Assembly: GCF_000349945.1 (NCBI RefSeq)
Contig: NC_020516.1
Location: 1,984,001-2,048,000, forward strand
Length of the DNA stretch: 64,000 bases
Source: Azoarcus sp. KH32C
Lineage (GTDB): Bacteria; Pseudomonadota; Gammaproteobacteria; Burkholderiales; Rhodocyclaceae
Direction: 5' to 3'
The notes under the pieces: generated by a model
The model's database searches: none
The model's input: only the letters and a program-made list of their open reading frames with translations
Told to the model about the DNA's origin: nothing
Program-made: the position numbers and the translations under genes
Part shown: piece after piece, positions 26,508 through 35,408 of the stretch
Layout: the number at the start of each line of letters is the position of its first letter
How positions within the stretch are numbered: position 1 is the first letter of the stretch

Positions 26508-28878
26508 TTCGCGTCACCGAAGGAAGACTCTGGAGGATCTGCGCCTGCAAGGTTCCGAGCAGGCGTGCATTGTCCGTATTCGACTTGACCAGACAGGCCG
26601 CAAAATGTTGCGCGTCGTATTGCGAAACGTCGCTTGCCGAAAAGACGACAATGCGCGGCGGTGGGGTCTGTGCGGAGATCAGCGGCAGGAGCTCCCACCC
26701 CGAGCCGTCCGGTAGGGCGAAGTCGAGGATGACCAGATCGTAGACGTGTTCGGCCAGCTTGCGGTGGGCGGTATCGAGGTCGGGAGCGTGGTCGAAGTCC
26801 GCCAGGTCCTTGGCCAGCTCGGAGATGAAGCTAAAGACGTCCGCATCGTCCTCGATGTGCAGGATTCTTTGCCGCGCCGGCGGGCTGTCCGCCTGCCTTT
26901 CGCGGATCGCGTCCGTGCTCACGCTGCTGCGCAGGACTCGTAGCAGCCGTTGTTGGTCGATCGGCTTCTGCAGCCAGTCCGCAACGGCCATTCCGCCTCC
27001 CAGGCGGGCCTTGCCCTCGTCCGCGCGTGCGGAAACGACAACGATGGGCAAGTGGTGAAGCGCTTCGATGTCGCGCAACTCCCGGATCAGGGCGATGCCG
27101 TCCTGGTCGGGAAGGGCGATGTCGAGGGTCATCGCGTCGTAGTGGTTGCCGGCCAGCATCCGCCTGGCGTGCTCGGCGTCGACCGCAATGTCGGCGCGAT
27201 ACCCGGCTTCCTCGAGCATGTAACGGATCAGCGCTGCGGCGTCCGGATCGTCTTCGCAGATGAGGATGCGCGAGGCGTCCTCGCCGCCTTTGTCGCCGAA
27301 GGGCTCGTTGTGGGGCAGGGCGGCCAGTTCAAACCAGAAGCACGCTCCGCTGCTGGAGCTGTCGTAGCCGATGCGTCCGCCCATCCCTTCGATGAGCGAG
27401 CGCGTGATGGCCAATCCCAGCCCGCTGCCACCCTTCTGGCGCGTGTTCGAGGCATCCGCCTGGGAGAATTTCTCGAAGATGCGCTCGCGGAAGGTGTCGG
27501 GGACACCCGGGCCCCGGTCGCGGACGCTCACCCGGGCCGAGCCCTTACATCGCTCCAACGAAACTTCCACCGTGCTGCCCGGAGGCGAGAACTTGGCGGC
27601 GTTTGATAACAGGTTGGCAAGGACTTGTGCCAGACGGTCGGGGTCTGCGTAAACGCTGGCTTCGGTCGGGTCGCCGGTCAGTTCGATTTTCACGCCGAGC
27701 TCTTCCGCATAGGCCCGATTGGCCTCGATCGCCTGCCGGATCAGCGGAAGCAGCGGCTGCGCACCGAAGGCGAAATTCATCTTTCCGGACTCGACCTTGT
27801 CGATGTCGAGGATGTCGTTGATCAGCCGCACGAGCCGTTCGCTGTTCCGGTGAGCGACGTCGATGAGCCTGGCGGCCTGCGGCGGCAGCGCCCCGGCCAG
27901 CCCGCCGGCGATCAAACCGAGCGAGCCGCGGATCGACGTCAGCGGCGTGCGCAGTTCGTGGCTGATCGTCGAGATGAATTCCTTCTTGATGCGCTCGGCC
28001 TCCTTGCGCGCGCTGATGTCGCGCACGATGCCCGTGAAGAATCGATGCTCCCCGAGCACGGACTCGCTGACCGAGAGATCCATCGGAAATTCCGTGCCAT
28101 CCTTGCGCCGGCCGACCACTTCGCGCCCGGTTCCGATCACGTGCGGCACGCGGGTCCTGATCAGTCGGCGGATATAGCCGTCGTGTTCGCTGCGAAACGG
28201 TTCCGGCATCAGCATGTTGACGTTGCGGCCGATGACCTCGGCGGGCTCGTAGCCGAAGATGGTCGCGCCGGCCGGATTGAAGGATTCGACGATGCCGCCT
28301 TCGCCGATCGTGATGATTCCGTCGTTGGCGGTATTCACGATCGCCCGCAGCCGCTCTTCGTGGCCACGCAGCGCGCCGATCGCTTCTTCGAGGCGGGTGC
28401 GGCCGAATTCGCCCTGTACGAGATTGCCCAGGTCGCGCAACAGCGCGCGTTCTTCGGCGTCGAGGCGACGCGGCGCGCAGCCGATCAGGCAGAGTGTTCC
28501 GACGCGGTAACCGTCCTGGGTGGAAAGCGGCGCCGCGGCGTAGAAACGGATGTTCGGAGGCCCTGCGACCAGCGGGTTGTCCGCGAAGCGAGGGTCGTCA
28601 AAGGCGTCCGGAACCTCGAAGATGTCCGGTGCCAGGATCGTGTGGCCGCAAAACGAGATGTCGCGCGGCGTTTCGGTCGCGTCCAGTCCCTGGCGGGACT
28701 TGAACCACTGGCGGTCGTGGTCGATGAGACTGACCAGCGCGATGGGCACGTCGAAAAGTCGCCGCGCGATCCGCGTGATCCGGTCGAAGCGCTCCTCGGG
28801 CGGTGTGTCGAGCAAGTCCAGCGTGCGCAGGGCCTCCTGGCGCTGCGCTTCGTCGGGCGGCATGGGCGGGACTTGCAT
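26470..28878 (-). CDS. Cytoplasmic hybrid histidine kinase GAF-PAS-HisKA-HATPase-REC-REC
   Basis: The 802-residue sensor has a GAF domain (about 20-165, with FDVPIALVSLID and SFCGHTIL), a PAS domain (about 170-290, NTANDGIITIGEGG and FSGIV-like end), HisKA with the acceptor His in STISHELRTPLTSI, an ATPase domain (LLSNAAKFSPPG, GSGLGLAITRSL), and two receivers, each with its Asp (LDIALPDQDG and LDFALPDGSG). There is no membrane segment, so the signal is internal, perhaps redox or a small ligand. ATG has GGGAG five bases upstream. It heads the relay operon; the Hpt is a separate gene downstream. Confidence 0.92.
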   Translation of the reverse strand: MQVPPMPPDEAQRQEALRTLDLLDTPPEERFDRITRIARRLFDVPIALVSLIDHDRQWFKSRQGLDATETPRDISFCGHTILAPDIFEVPDAFDDPRFADNPLVAGPPNIRFYAAAPLSTQDGYRVGTLCLIGCAPRRLDAEERALLRDLGNLVQGEFGRTRLEEAIGALRGHEERLRAIVNTANDGIITIGEGGIVESFNPAGATIFGYEPAEVIGRNVNMLMPEPFRSEHDGYIRRLIRTRVPHVIGTGREVVGRRKDGTEFPMDLSVSESVLGEHRFFTGIVRDISARKEAERIKKEFISTISHELRTPLTSIRGSLGLIAGGLAGALPPQAARLIDVAHRNSERLVRLINDILDIDKVESGKMNFAFGAQPLLPLIRQAIEANRAYAEELGVKIELTGDPTEASVYADPDRLAQVLANLLSNAAKFSPPGSTVEVSLERCKGSARVSVRDRGPGVPDTFRERIFEKFSQADASNTRQKGGSGLGLAITRSLIEGMGGRIGYDSSSSGACFWFELAALPHNEPFGDKGGEDASRILICEDDPDAAALIRYMLEEAGYRADIAVDAEHARRMLAGNHYDAMTLDIALPDQDGIALIRELRDIEALHHLPIVVVSARADEGKARLGGGMAVADWLQKPIDQQRLLRVLRSSVSTDAIRERQADSPPARQRILHIEDDADVFSFISELAKDLADFDHAPDLDTAHRKLAEHVYDLVILDFALPDGSGWELLPLISAQTPPPRIVVFSASDVSQYDAQHFAACLVKSNTDNARLLGTLQAQILQSLPSVTRNEHEEPQEDSLR

Positions 28879-28917
28879 CTGGGCTCCCGGTCAGGTCAAG
28901 GCGGGGCTGGCGCTCCG

Positions 28918-28946
28918 ACTATGCTGTCATTGTAGTGCGGGTCCAA
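28918..28946 (-). promoter_or_regulatory. Promoter candidate for the phosphorelay operon
   Basis: On the minus strand TTGGAC and CATAGT are 17 bases apart, ending about 40 bases before the kinase ATG. Both hexamers are only moderate matches to the sigma70 consensus, so this is tentative. Confidence 0.35.
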
Positions 28947-28978
28947 TGCGAAGTGGTTCGCCTTGCTCACCTTGGGTA

Positions 28979-29404
28979 TCAGCGGGCGCGACGCAGTACG
29001 CAGCTTACATAGGCCTGGCCGTCCGGCTGGGCGTTGTTGCGCTGTGCGTTGAACATGGTTTCGCCGAGACACTCAAGCACGTCGTGCAGCGCCTGGTGCT
29101 GGTCGTCCCGCTGCCGCAGGCAGGCTTCAAACGCGGCGCGCAGCCCAGGCGGCTGGTCGATCGACAACTGCTCGGCGATTGCCAGATGCAGTGACAGGTG
29201 GAGGAAGGGGTTGATCTGGCCGTCGTCAGGCGAAAACTCCCTTGCGACCGAATCGGGGTCATCGAGCAGCGCGTGGTATTCGGGATGCAGCTGGATCAGG
29301 TCGGTCGCCATGTGCTCGAGCGGCGTCTGCACTTCCTGGGCGCGATACTTGCGCCAGCTTTCGATGAAGAATTTCCGGACTTCATCGCGGGTTGGATTGA
29401 ACAT
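28979..29404 (-). CDS. DUF1841 family protein
   Basis: The 141-residue protein begins MFNPTRDEVRKFFIESWRKY and keeps the family features: HPEYHALLDD, GQINPFLHLSLHLAI and DVLECLGE. Function is unknown; the family is confined mainly to beta- and gammaproteobacteria and is often near nth. The ATG at 29404 follows GAGGGAAC; the longer frame upstream lacks such a site. It lies 22 bases after nth and is probably co-transcribed with it. Confidence 0.85.
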   Translation of the reverse strand: MFNPTRDEVRKFFIESWRKYRAQEVQTPLEHMATDLIQLHPEYHALLDDPDSVAREFSPDDGQINPFLHLSLHLAIAEQLSIDQPPGLRAAFEACLRQRDDQHQALHDVLECLGETMFNAQRNNAQPDGQAYVSCVLRRAR

Positions 29405-29426
29405 TGTTCCCTCGGTTGATGATGGG

Positions 29427-30065
29427 TCAGGCGGTCTTGTCCCGGAATTCGCACAGGTCGCGTACAACACATTCCGGGCAGCGCGGCTTGCGGGCTGTGC
29501 ACACGTAACGGCCGTGTAGGATCAGCCAGTGGTGGGCGTCGAGCAGGTACTCCTTCGGCACCCGTTTCATCAGCGCCTCCTCGACGGCCAGTACGTCCTT
29601 GCCCGGCGCCAGCCCCGTGCGGTTGGCGACTCGGAAGATATGGGTGTCGACGGCCATCACCGGCTGACGGAACACCGTGTTGAGCACGACGTTCGCGGTC
29701 TTGCGCCCGACTCCCGGCAGGGCTTCGAGTGCTTCGCGGTTGGCGGGGACTTCGCCGGCGTGGCGTTCCAGCAGCAGGCGCGACAGCGCGACGACGTTCT
29801 TCGCCTTGTTGCGGTACAGGCCGATCGTCTTGATATGGCTCGCGACGCCTTCCTCGCCCAGCGTGATCATCTCTTCCGGCGTCGGCGCGGCGGCGAACAG
29901 GCCGCGCGTAGCCAGATTGACGCTCTTGTCCGTCGCCTGCGCCGACAGCACGACAGCCACCAGCAACTGGAAGGGCGTGCCGAATTCCAGTTCCGTGGTC
30001 GGCGTCGGATTCGCCTCGGCAAGCCGGCGGAAGAATTCGCGAATGGCGTCGCGCTTCATCGTCAT
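29427..30065 (-). CDS. nth: Endonuclease III (DNA glycosylase/AP lyase)
   Basis: The 212-residue repair enzyme removes oxidised pyrimidines and nicks the AP site. It has the helix-hairpin-helix LPGVGRKTANVVLN with the catalytic Lys, the catalytic Asp in VDTHIFRVANR, and the iron-sulfur loop C-X6-C-X2-C-X5-C near the C-terminus (CTARKPRCPECVVRDLC). It follows rnfE by seven bases, the same order as in many gammaproteobacteria. Confidence 0.96.
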   Translation of the reverse strand: MTMKRDAIREFFRRLAEANPTPTTELEFGTPFQLLVAVVLSAQATDKSVNLATRGLFAAAPTPEEMITLGEEGVASHIKTIGLYRNKAKNVVALSRLLLERHAGEVPANREALEALPGVGRKTANVVLNTVFRQPVMAVDTHIFRVANRTGLAPGKDVLAVEEALMKRVPKEYLLDAHHWLILHGRYVCTARKPRCPECVVRDLCEFRDKTA

Positions 30066-30072
30066 CGGCGGC

Positions 30073-30771
30073 TCACGAAGCAGCCTTGGCGGTCGCGAGG
30101 CTGCGATCGTCGGTTCCCGGGCCGGCCGCTTTGCGCTGTGCCGCGCGGCTGCGGATCCAGTTGGAGAGGGCGATCAGGCATCCGAGCGTGAAGAACGCAC
30201 CGGGCGGCAGGATCGCGATCAGGAAGCCCGGATAGTCCTTGCCCAATACGGCAATCGCCGAGGCCCCGGGGACGATCATCTCGATGCCGGCGAACAGTGT
30301 TCCGTTGCCCGCGAGCTCGCGCAGCCCGCCGAGCACGGCCAGCAGGCAGACGAGGCCCAGTCCCATCATGACGCCGTCGACGGTCGAGGAGAGCGGATCG
30401 TTCTTGGCCGCGAAGGCTTCCACGCGCGCGAGCACGATGCAGTTCGTGACGATCAGCGGGATGAAGATGCCGAGCACGAGATACAGGTCATGGAAGTAGG
30501 CGTTGAAGGCCAGGTCGACCATCGTCGTGAGGGACGCGATGATCAGGATGAATACCGGAATGCGGATCTCGTAGGGGATGAGATTGCGCAGCGAGGCCAC
30601 GGCGAGGTTGGACATTGCCATCACCAGCACCGTCGCGAGGCCAAGGCTCGTCGCATTGACCACGCTGGTGCTGATCGCAAGGATCGGACACAGGCCCAAC
30701 AACTGCACCAGGCCCGTGTTCTGCCGCCACAGGCCGTTCCAGGCACTTTCACGAAAGCGTTCGAGATTCAT
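30073..30771 (-). CDS. rnfE: RnfE subunit of the Rnf electron transport complex
   Basis: The 232-residue protein has six membrane helices and the RnfE features NTGLVQLLGLCPILAIST at the start and GANALGL-like helices with NCIVLARVEAFA. RnfE and RnfA face opposite ways in the membrane and together bind an iron-sulfur centre through conserved Cys; the Cys in GLCPIL is present. Part of rnfABCDGE, which couples ferredoxin and NAD to an ion gradient. The C-terminus past residue 205 is polar. Confidence 0.94.
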   Translation of the reverse strand: MNLERFRESAWNGLWRQNTGLVQLLGLCPILAISTSVVNATSLGLATVLVMAMSNLAVASLRNLIPYEIRIPVFILIIASLTTMVDLAFNAYFHDLYLVLGIFIPLIVTNCIVLARVEAFAAKNDPLSSTVDGVMMGLGLVCLLAVLGGLRELAGNGTLFAGIEMIVPGASAIAVLGKDYPGFLIAILPPGAFFTLGCLIALSNWIRSRAAQRKAAGPGTDDRSLATAKAAS

Positions 30772-30786
30772 CGCGAAGATCCTTCG

Positions 30787-31449
30787 TCAGAGTGTCGCGC
30801 CCGGTTGAGCGGCGAACAGTGCATCCCGATGCGTGCGGGCGAACTCCAGCGCCCGCCGCGTGGCGTTCGTCACCGCGCGCGCGCTGATGGTCGCTCCGAC
30901 CCGATAGGCGAAAGCGCCCCCATCCTTGCCAAGCGACCATTTCTCCGGGCCCACTCCATCCAGCGAGAGGCCCGCGAACTGCCCGATCCAGGGCTTGTCC
31001 TTGCTCCGGTCCTTGCGTGGATCGATGTAGTCGCCAAGGCCCGGCGTTTCCTTGTGCGTGACGACCCGAACGCCGCTCAGCGTCCCTTCGGCTGCCACGG
31101 CGACGACGAGCTGGATGCGTCCCGCGTAGCCGTCGGTCGCGATCGTTTCGAGGACCAGAGCGGCAGGAGCGCCGCCACGTCGCGCGCGATACACCCGTCC
31201 GCCCTGATCGAGGCCGAGCTGCGGCGTCGGTCCGAGCGTGACGTAGTCGTCGAGCAGCGCGTTATCGTAGGTGGATGGCGGCAGCACCTCGTTGATCAGC
31301 CGCATCTTGCCTTCCTGCGCGGACGCTTCGATTGCCGGCCGCGTGGCGTTGTAGGTCGCGGCCATCGGTGCGGTGAAGGCGATCGTGAATAGCACCAGGA
31401 TGCTTGCGGTCCGTGCCGAGGTCCGGCCGGCGGTGTAGCGTTCGCTCAT
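30787..31449 (-). CDS. rnfG: RnfG, FMN-bearing subunit of the Rnf complex
   Basis: The 220-residue protein has one N-terminal membrane helix and a periplasmic FMN-binding domain. The flavin-linked Thr is expected in YRVGATISARAVTNA; here the residue before GAT is Val where Ser/Thr is common. GLGDYIDPRKDRSKDKPWI is the conserved central segment. The ATG overlaps the rnfD stop (ATGA); the open frame upstream is a shadow of rnfD. Confidence 0.92.
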   Translation of the reverse strand: MSERYTAGRTSARTASILVLFTIAFTAPMAATYNATRPAIEASAQEGKMRLINEVLPPSTYDNALLDDYVTLGPTPQLGLDQGGRVYRARRGGAPAALVLETIATDGYAGRIQLVVAVAAEGTLSGVRVVTHKETPGLGDYIDPRKDRSKDKPWIGQFAGLSLDGVGPEKWSLGKDGGAFAYRVGATISARAVTNATRRALEFARTHRDALFAAQPGATL

Positions 31450-32453
31450 CGCGCCTTGTCCTCGCGGTGGCCGAATACCGGCGGTTGCGTCTTCATGTCG
31501 ATCAGTGGAACGCAGATGTTCATCAGCAGGACGGCGAAGGCAATCCCGTCCGGGAAGGCACCGAACGCGCGGATCAAATAGGTCAGGATCGCGATGCCGG
31601 CCGCGAAGATCAGTTTGCCGCGCGGCGTCGTCGCGCCGGAGACCGGGTCCGTCACGATGAAGAAGGCCGCCAGCATCGTGCCCCCGCTCGCCAGATGGAA
31701 GAGTGGTGACGGGAACTGCCCCGGATTGGCCAGCCAGAACGCGCCCGCGATGAGCGCAAGCGTCGCGAGGAAGGCGACCGGCATGTGCCAGGTGATGATC
31801 CGTCGGGCCAGGAGAAAGAGTCCGCCGACAAGATACCCGAGCGAGAGCCATTCCCATCCACGGCTTCCGAACTGGCCGAAGGCCTTTTCGGAAAGAATGG
31901 TGGCAACGGTGCCGCCGCCCGAGCGCAGGCCGGTCCGCATCGCATCCAGCGCCGTCGCGCCGGTGATCGCGTCGAGCTGACGCTCGCCTCCCAGCACGAG
32001 ATGGAGCTGAGTGGCGAAATCGAGTTGTCCGACGCCGGGCCATTGAGACATCAGCGACGGAAACGCCACGATCATCGCGCAAAAGGCCACCATCGCCGGA
32101 TTGAACGGGTTCTGCCCCAGTCCGCCGTAAAGCTGCTTGACCGCCACGATGGCGATCAGCACCCCGAGAACGGTCCCCCACCAAGGCAGGATCGGCGGAA
32201 AACTCAGCACGACCAGCCAGGCCGTGACGACCGCCGACAGATCGGACAAGGCGGGTGCGAGCGGCCGTCCGCGAAGCTTGAGCACCAAGGCTTCGCCGAC
32301 GAGCGCGGCAATCGTCGCAAGCAGCAGATTCACCAGCACGATGGCGCCGAGCTGCCAGACATAGAGGGCGATGGCGGGGAGCAGGGCAAGCAGCACGGCG
32401 AGCATGACGCTCGTGACGCTTGCCGGTTTGCGGACGTAAGGCGATTGCATCAT
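31446..32453 (-). CDS. rnfD: RnfD, membrane FMN subunit of the Rnf complex
   Basis: The 335-residue protein has about eight to ten membrane helices in two groups and a loop between them. The covalent FMN site is DPVSGATTPRGKL (SGAT). QNPFNPAMVAF is another family landmark. Two ATG codons in tandem start the protein, one base after the rnfC stop. RnfD passes electrons across the membrane and is related to NqrB. Confidence 0.94.
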   Translation of the reverse strand: MMQSPYVRKPASVTSVMLAVLLALLPAIALYVWQLGAIVLVNLLLATIAALVGEALVLKLRGRPLAPALSDLSAVVTAWLVVLSFPPILPWWGTVLGVLIAIVAVKQLYGGLGQNPFNPAMVAFCAMIVAFPSLMSQWPGVGQLDFATQLHLVLGGERQLDAITGATALDAMRTGLRSGGGTVATILSEKAFGQFGSRGWEWLSLGYLVGGLFLLARRIITWHMPVAFLATLALIAGAFWLANPGQFPSPLFHLASGGTMLAAFFIVTDPVSGATTPRGKLIFAAGIAILTYLIRAFGAFPDGIAFAVLLMNICVPLIDMKTQPPVFGHREDKAR

Positions 32454-32454
32454 G

Positions 32455-34104
32455 TCAGGAGGCAGGACTCGTGTCCTGCGGATTCGGTTTTTCCCGTCGA
32501 GCATCGATCTCAGCGATCTTGGCCTGGGTCTCGGCGCTCAGATCGGCAGTGTTGCGCGGTGCAATTGCCGCCTTTTGTTGCTTGGCGCGCGCCAACGCAG
32601 CTGCAATCAGCGCCTTCTTCGGATCCTCGGCTGCCGAAGCTGGCGTTTCTGCCAGCTGCGCTGTCTCCGCCGGTTTCGCCCGGGTCTCTGCCGCCTTGGC
32701 TGCGAGTTTCGCCGCCTTTTCCTCCTTCTCGCGCTGCTGGCGGAAGTTGCGGAATTCGAAACGGTCTCGGGCCTGGTCGGCGGCGGTCGTGCTTCGTTCG
32801 CGCGACCAGATCTCGCCCTTGGCAAAGCGGAAATAGTCGACGAGCGGAATGTGCGAGGGGCAGACGTAGGCGCAGCAGCCGCATTCGATGCAGTCGAACA
32901 GATGGTATTCCTGCGCCTTGCCGAAATTCTTCGACCGCGAGAACCAGTACAGCTCGAAAGGCTGGAGGTCCGCCGGGCAGGCGCGCGCGCACTCCCCGCA
33001 TCGGATGCAGGGCTGTTCCGGCGGCGGGGGCGGGAACAGCGCAGGCGACGCGGCGATGATGCAGTTGGCGCCCTTGGTGACCGGTACGGCCGTGCTCGCC
33101 AGCGTGAAGCCCATCATCGGCCCGCCCATGATGTAGCGGTCGGTGTCGTCCTTGGGGTCCGCCAGTGCGAGCAGTTCGTCGACCGGTGTCCCGAGCAGGA
33201 CTTCGCGGTTGCCTGGTCGAACGACGTTGCCGGTCAGGGTCACGATGCGCGAAAGGAGGGGTTCGCCGTGGCGGATGGCGCGATGAACGGCGTACGCGGT
33301 CCCGACGTTGAAGCATTGCACGCCGAACTCCGGTCCCAACTTGCCGTGGGGGATCGCGATCCCGGTCAGCACGCGAATGAGCTGCTTTTCCCCGCCCGCA
33401 GGGTAGAGCGTCGGCACCGGAACGATTGCGATGCCTTCGCCGCTGCCTGCCGCCTCGCGCATCGCCGCGATCGCATCCGGCTTGTTGTCCTCGATGCCGA
33501 TCAGGATCCGGCGCGCGCCGATAAGATCCCGCAGGAGCATCGCGCCGGACAGCACCTGGGCCGCGCGCTCGCGCATCAAGCGGTCGTCGCAGGTGATCCA
33601 CGGCTCGCACTCCGCGCCGTTGATCACGAGCGTATCGATACCCGTTCCCGTGCCCAGTTTGACGTGCGTCGGGAAGGTGGCTCCGCCGAGCCCCGCGATG
33701 CCGCAGCCGCGAAGGAAGGCGAGGGCGGCCTCGCGCGAGTTGGCGCGATAGTCGAAGGGCGCATGGTCGATCCAGCGATCCTCGCCGTCCGGCTCGATCA
33801 CGACCGACAAGGTCGTCAGGCCCGACGCATGGGCCATCGGGTATTCGGCGATTTCAAGGACCGTTCCCGATGTGGAGGCATGCACGCCCGTGCCGAGCAG
33901 GCCTTCGCCCTCGCCGACGCGTTCGCCCTTCAGCACCTTCTGGCCCGGTTCGACCAGACATCGCGCCGCCGAACGCGGACTTTGGCGCAAGGGAATCACC
34001 AGGCGCCGCGGCATCGACGCCACAGCGATCGGCGTATCCGAAGACTCCGTCTTGTGGGATTCGGGCTTGATGCCGCCCCTGAAACCGAAGAGACGGCCGA
34101 TCAT
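32455..34104 (-). CDS. rnfC: RnfC, NADH-binding iron-sulfur subunit of the Rnf complex
   Basis: The 549-residue soluble subunit has the glycine-rich GLGGATFPTHVKL region for NADH/FMN and two ferredoxin-like clusters, CIRCGECARACPADL and CIECGCCAYVCPSHI. After residue about 450 comes a charged Ala/Glu/Lys/Pro-rich tail, shorter than that of E. coli RsxC. The ATG at 34104 overlaps the rnfB stop; the open frame above is antisense-like shadow. It oxidises NADH or reduces NAD at the cytoplasmic face. Confidence 0.95.
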   Translation of the reverse strand: MIGRLFGFRGGIKPESHKTESSDTPIAVASMPRRLVIPLRQSPRSAARCLVEPGQKVLKGERVGEGEGLLGTGVHASTSGTVLEIAEYPMAHASGLTTLSVVIEPDGEDRWIDHAPFDYRANSREAALAFLRGCGIAGLGGATFPTHVKLGTGTGIDTLVINGAECEPWITCDDRLMRERAAQVLSGAMLLRDLIGARRILIGIEDNKPDAIAAMREAAGSGEGIAIVPVPTLYPAGGEKQLIRVLTGIAIPHGKLGPEFGVQCFNVGTAYAVHRAIRHGEPLLSRIVTLTGNVVRPGNREVLLGTPVDELLALADPKDDTDRYIMGGPMMGFTLASTAVPVTKGANCIIAASPALFPPPPPEQPCIRCGECARACPADLQPFELYWFSRSKNFGKAQEYHLFDCIECGCCAYVCPSHIPLVDYFRFAKGEIWSRERSTTAADQARDRFEFRNFRQQREKEEKAAKLAAKAAETRAKPAETAQLAETPASAAEDPKKALIAAALARAKQQKAAIAPRNTADLSAETQAKIAEIDARREKPNPQDTSPAS

Positions 34105-34652
34105 GCGGCGGGCCTCAATTCGATTACCGGATACTTCCATTTCCATGTCTCGACCGTCTCGCGCACCGGCTCCATCGAGATGCAATCGACCGGGCAGGGC
34201 GCTACGCACAGTTCGCAACCGGTGCACAGCGGTTCGACGACGGTATGCATCTGCTTCGCTGCGCCGACGATCGCATCCACCGGGCAGGCCTGCATGCACA
34301 ATGTGCAGCCGATACAGAGATCTTCGTCGATCAGCGCGACCGCCTTGGGTTTCTCGACGCCATGTTCCGCCGACAGCGGCTTGAATTCCCGCCCGAGCAG
34401 GTCGGCGAGCTTGCGGATTCCTTCTTCGCCCCCCGGCGGGCACTGGTTGATATCCGCCTCGCCGTTCGAAATCGCCTGTGCGTAGGGCTTGCAGCCCGGG
34501 TAGCCGCATTGGCCGCATTGCGTCTGCGGGAGGATCGCGTCGATCTTTTCGACGAGCGGGTCCCCCTCGACCTTGAAACGGATCGAGGCGTAGCCAAGTG
34601 CCGCGCCCAGCACGATGGCGATCCCGGTCATCACGAGAATGGAGGTCAGCAT
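34101..34652 (-). CDS. rnfB: RnfB, ferredoxin-type subunit of the Rnf complex
   Basis: The 183-residue protein has an N-terminal membrane helix, the 4Fe-4S site CGQCGYPGCKPYA with a later Cys (INQCPPGG), and two ferredoxin clusters, CIGCTLCMQACPVD and CTGCELCVAPCPVD. It is the likely contact for external ferredoxin. Length is near that of the short gammaproteobacterial form. It follows rnfA by 69 bases. Confidence 0.95.
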   Translation of the reverse strand: MLTSILVMTGIAIVLGAALGYASIRFKVEGDPLVEKIDAILPQTQCGQCGYPGCKPYAQAISNGEADINQCPPGGEEGIRKLADLLGREFKPLSAEHGVEKPKAVALIDEDLCIGCTLCMQACPVDAIVGAAKQMHTVVEPLCTGCELCVAPCPVDCISMEPVRETVETWKWKYPVIELRPAA

Positions 34653-34721
34653 GGCGTCAGCGATAAGGACGAGGGTACCGACGGGAAGCCCGCATCGGCA
34701 GGTCTTCGCCGCAGTCCCGCA

Positions 34722-35306
34722 TCACTGGAAACGATCCATGCCGGCGAAACCCATGAATGCAAGACTCATGAAGCCGGCAGTGATCATGGCGATCGCAGTG
34801 CCGCGGAACGGTCCCGGCACGTCGGCGCCGTCGAGCCGTTCGCGGATACCCGCGAAGAGCACCAATGCCATTGTAAATCCGACTGATGATCCGAAGCCGA
34901 ACAGAAGAGACTGCAGCAGATTGTGCTTCAACCCCACGTTGAGCAGCGGGATTCCCAGCACCGCGCAGTTCGTCGTGATCAGCGGCAGGTAGATGCCCAG
35001 CACCTGATGCAGCACCGGGCTGGTCTTCTGGATCACCAGTTCCGTGAGCTGGACGATCGCGGCGATCACCACGATGAAGGCCAGCGTGCGCAGATAGGCG
35101 AGGTCGAATGCCTGCAGCAGATAGGTGTCGATCAGGTAGCTGGTGCCGCAGGCCAGCGTCAGTACGAAAGTCGTCGCGGCTCCCATCCCGATCGCGGTAT
35201 CCAGCTTCTTGGACACGCCCATGAAGGGGCACAGCCCGAGGATGCGGACCAGGACGACGTTATTGACGAGTACCGCGCCGACGACGAGAAGAAGATAGCT
35301 GCTCAT
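34722..35306 (-). CDS. rnfA: RnfA subunit of the Rnf complex
   Basis: The 194-residue protein has six membrane helices, with VRILGLCPFMGVSKKLDTA near the start and ITTNCAVLGIPLLN mid-way, both holding conserved Cys that bind the intramembrane iron-sulfur centre shared with RnfE. It is the first gene of the rnfABCDGE operon. A 100-base gap separates it from pyrD upstream. Confidence 0.95.
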   Translation of the reverse strand: MSSYLLLVVGAVLVNNVVLVRILGLCPFMGVSKKLDTAIGMGAATTFVLTLACGTSYLIDTYLLQAFDLAYLRTLAFIVVIAAIVQLTELVIQKTSPVLHQVLGIYLPLITTNCAVLGIPLLNVGLKHNLLQSLLFGFGSSVGFTMALVLFAGIRERLDGADVPGPFRGTAIAMITAGFMSLAFMGFAGMDRFQ

Positions 35307-35408
35307 GATCCGGTGCCGGAGGAATCCGGCGATTATCGCCCGCGCGCCGCCGTGAGCTCAAGCCTCGGTCATGCGCGCGGGTCCGCTGCGGGTGGCCCGC
35401 GGCGGTAT

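Noticed and set aside
34105..34518. RnfC extended upstream by 138 codons
   Set aside because: Overlaps rnfB completely in another frame; MIGRLFGFRGGI at 34104 is the family start.
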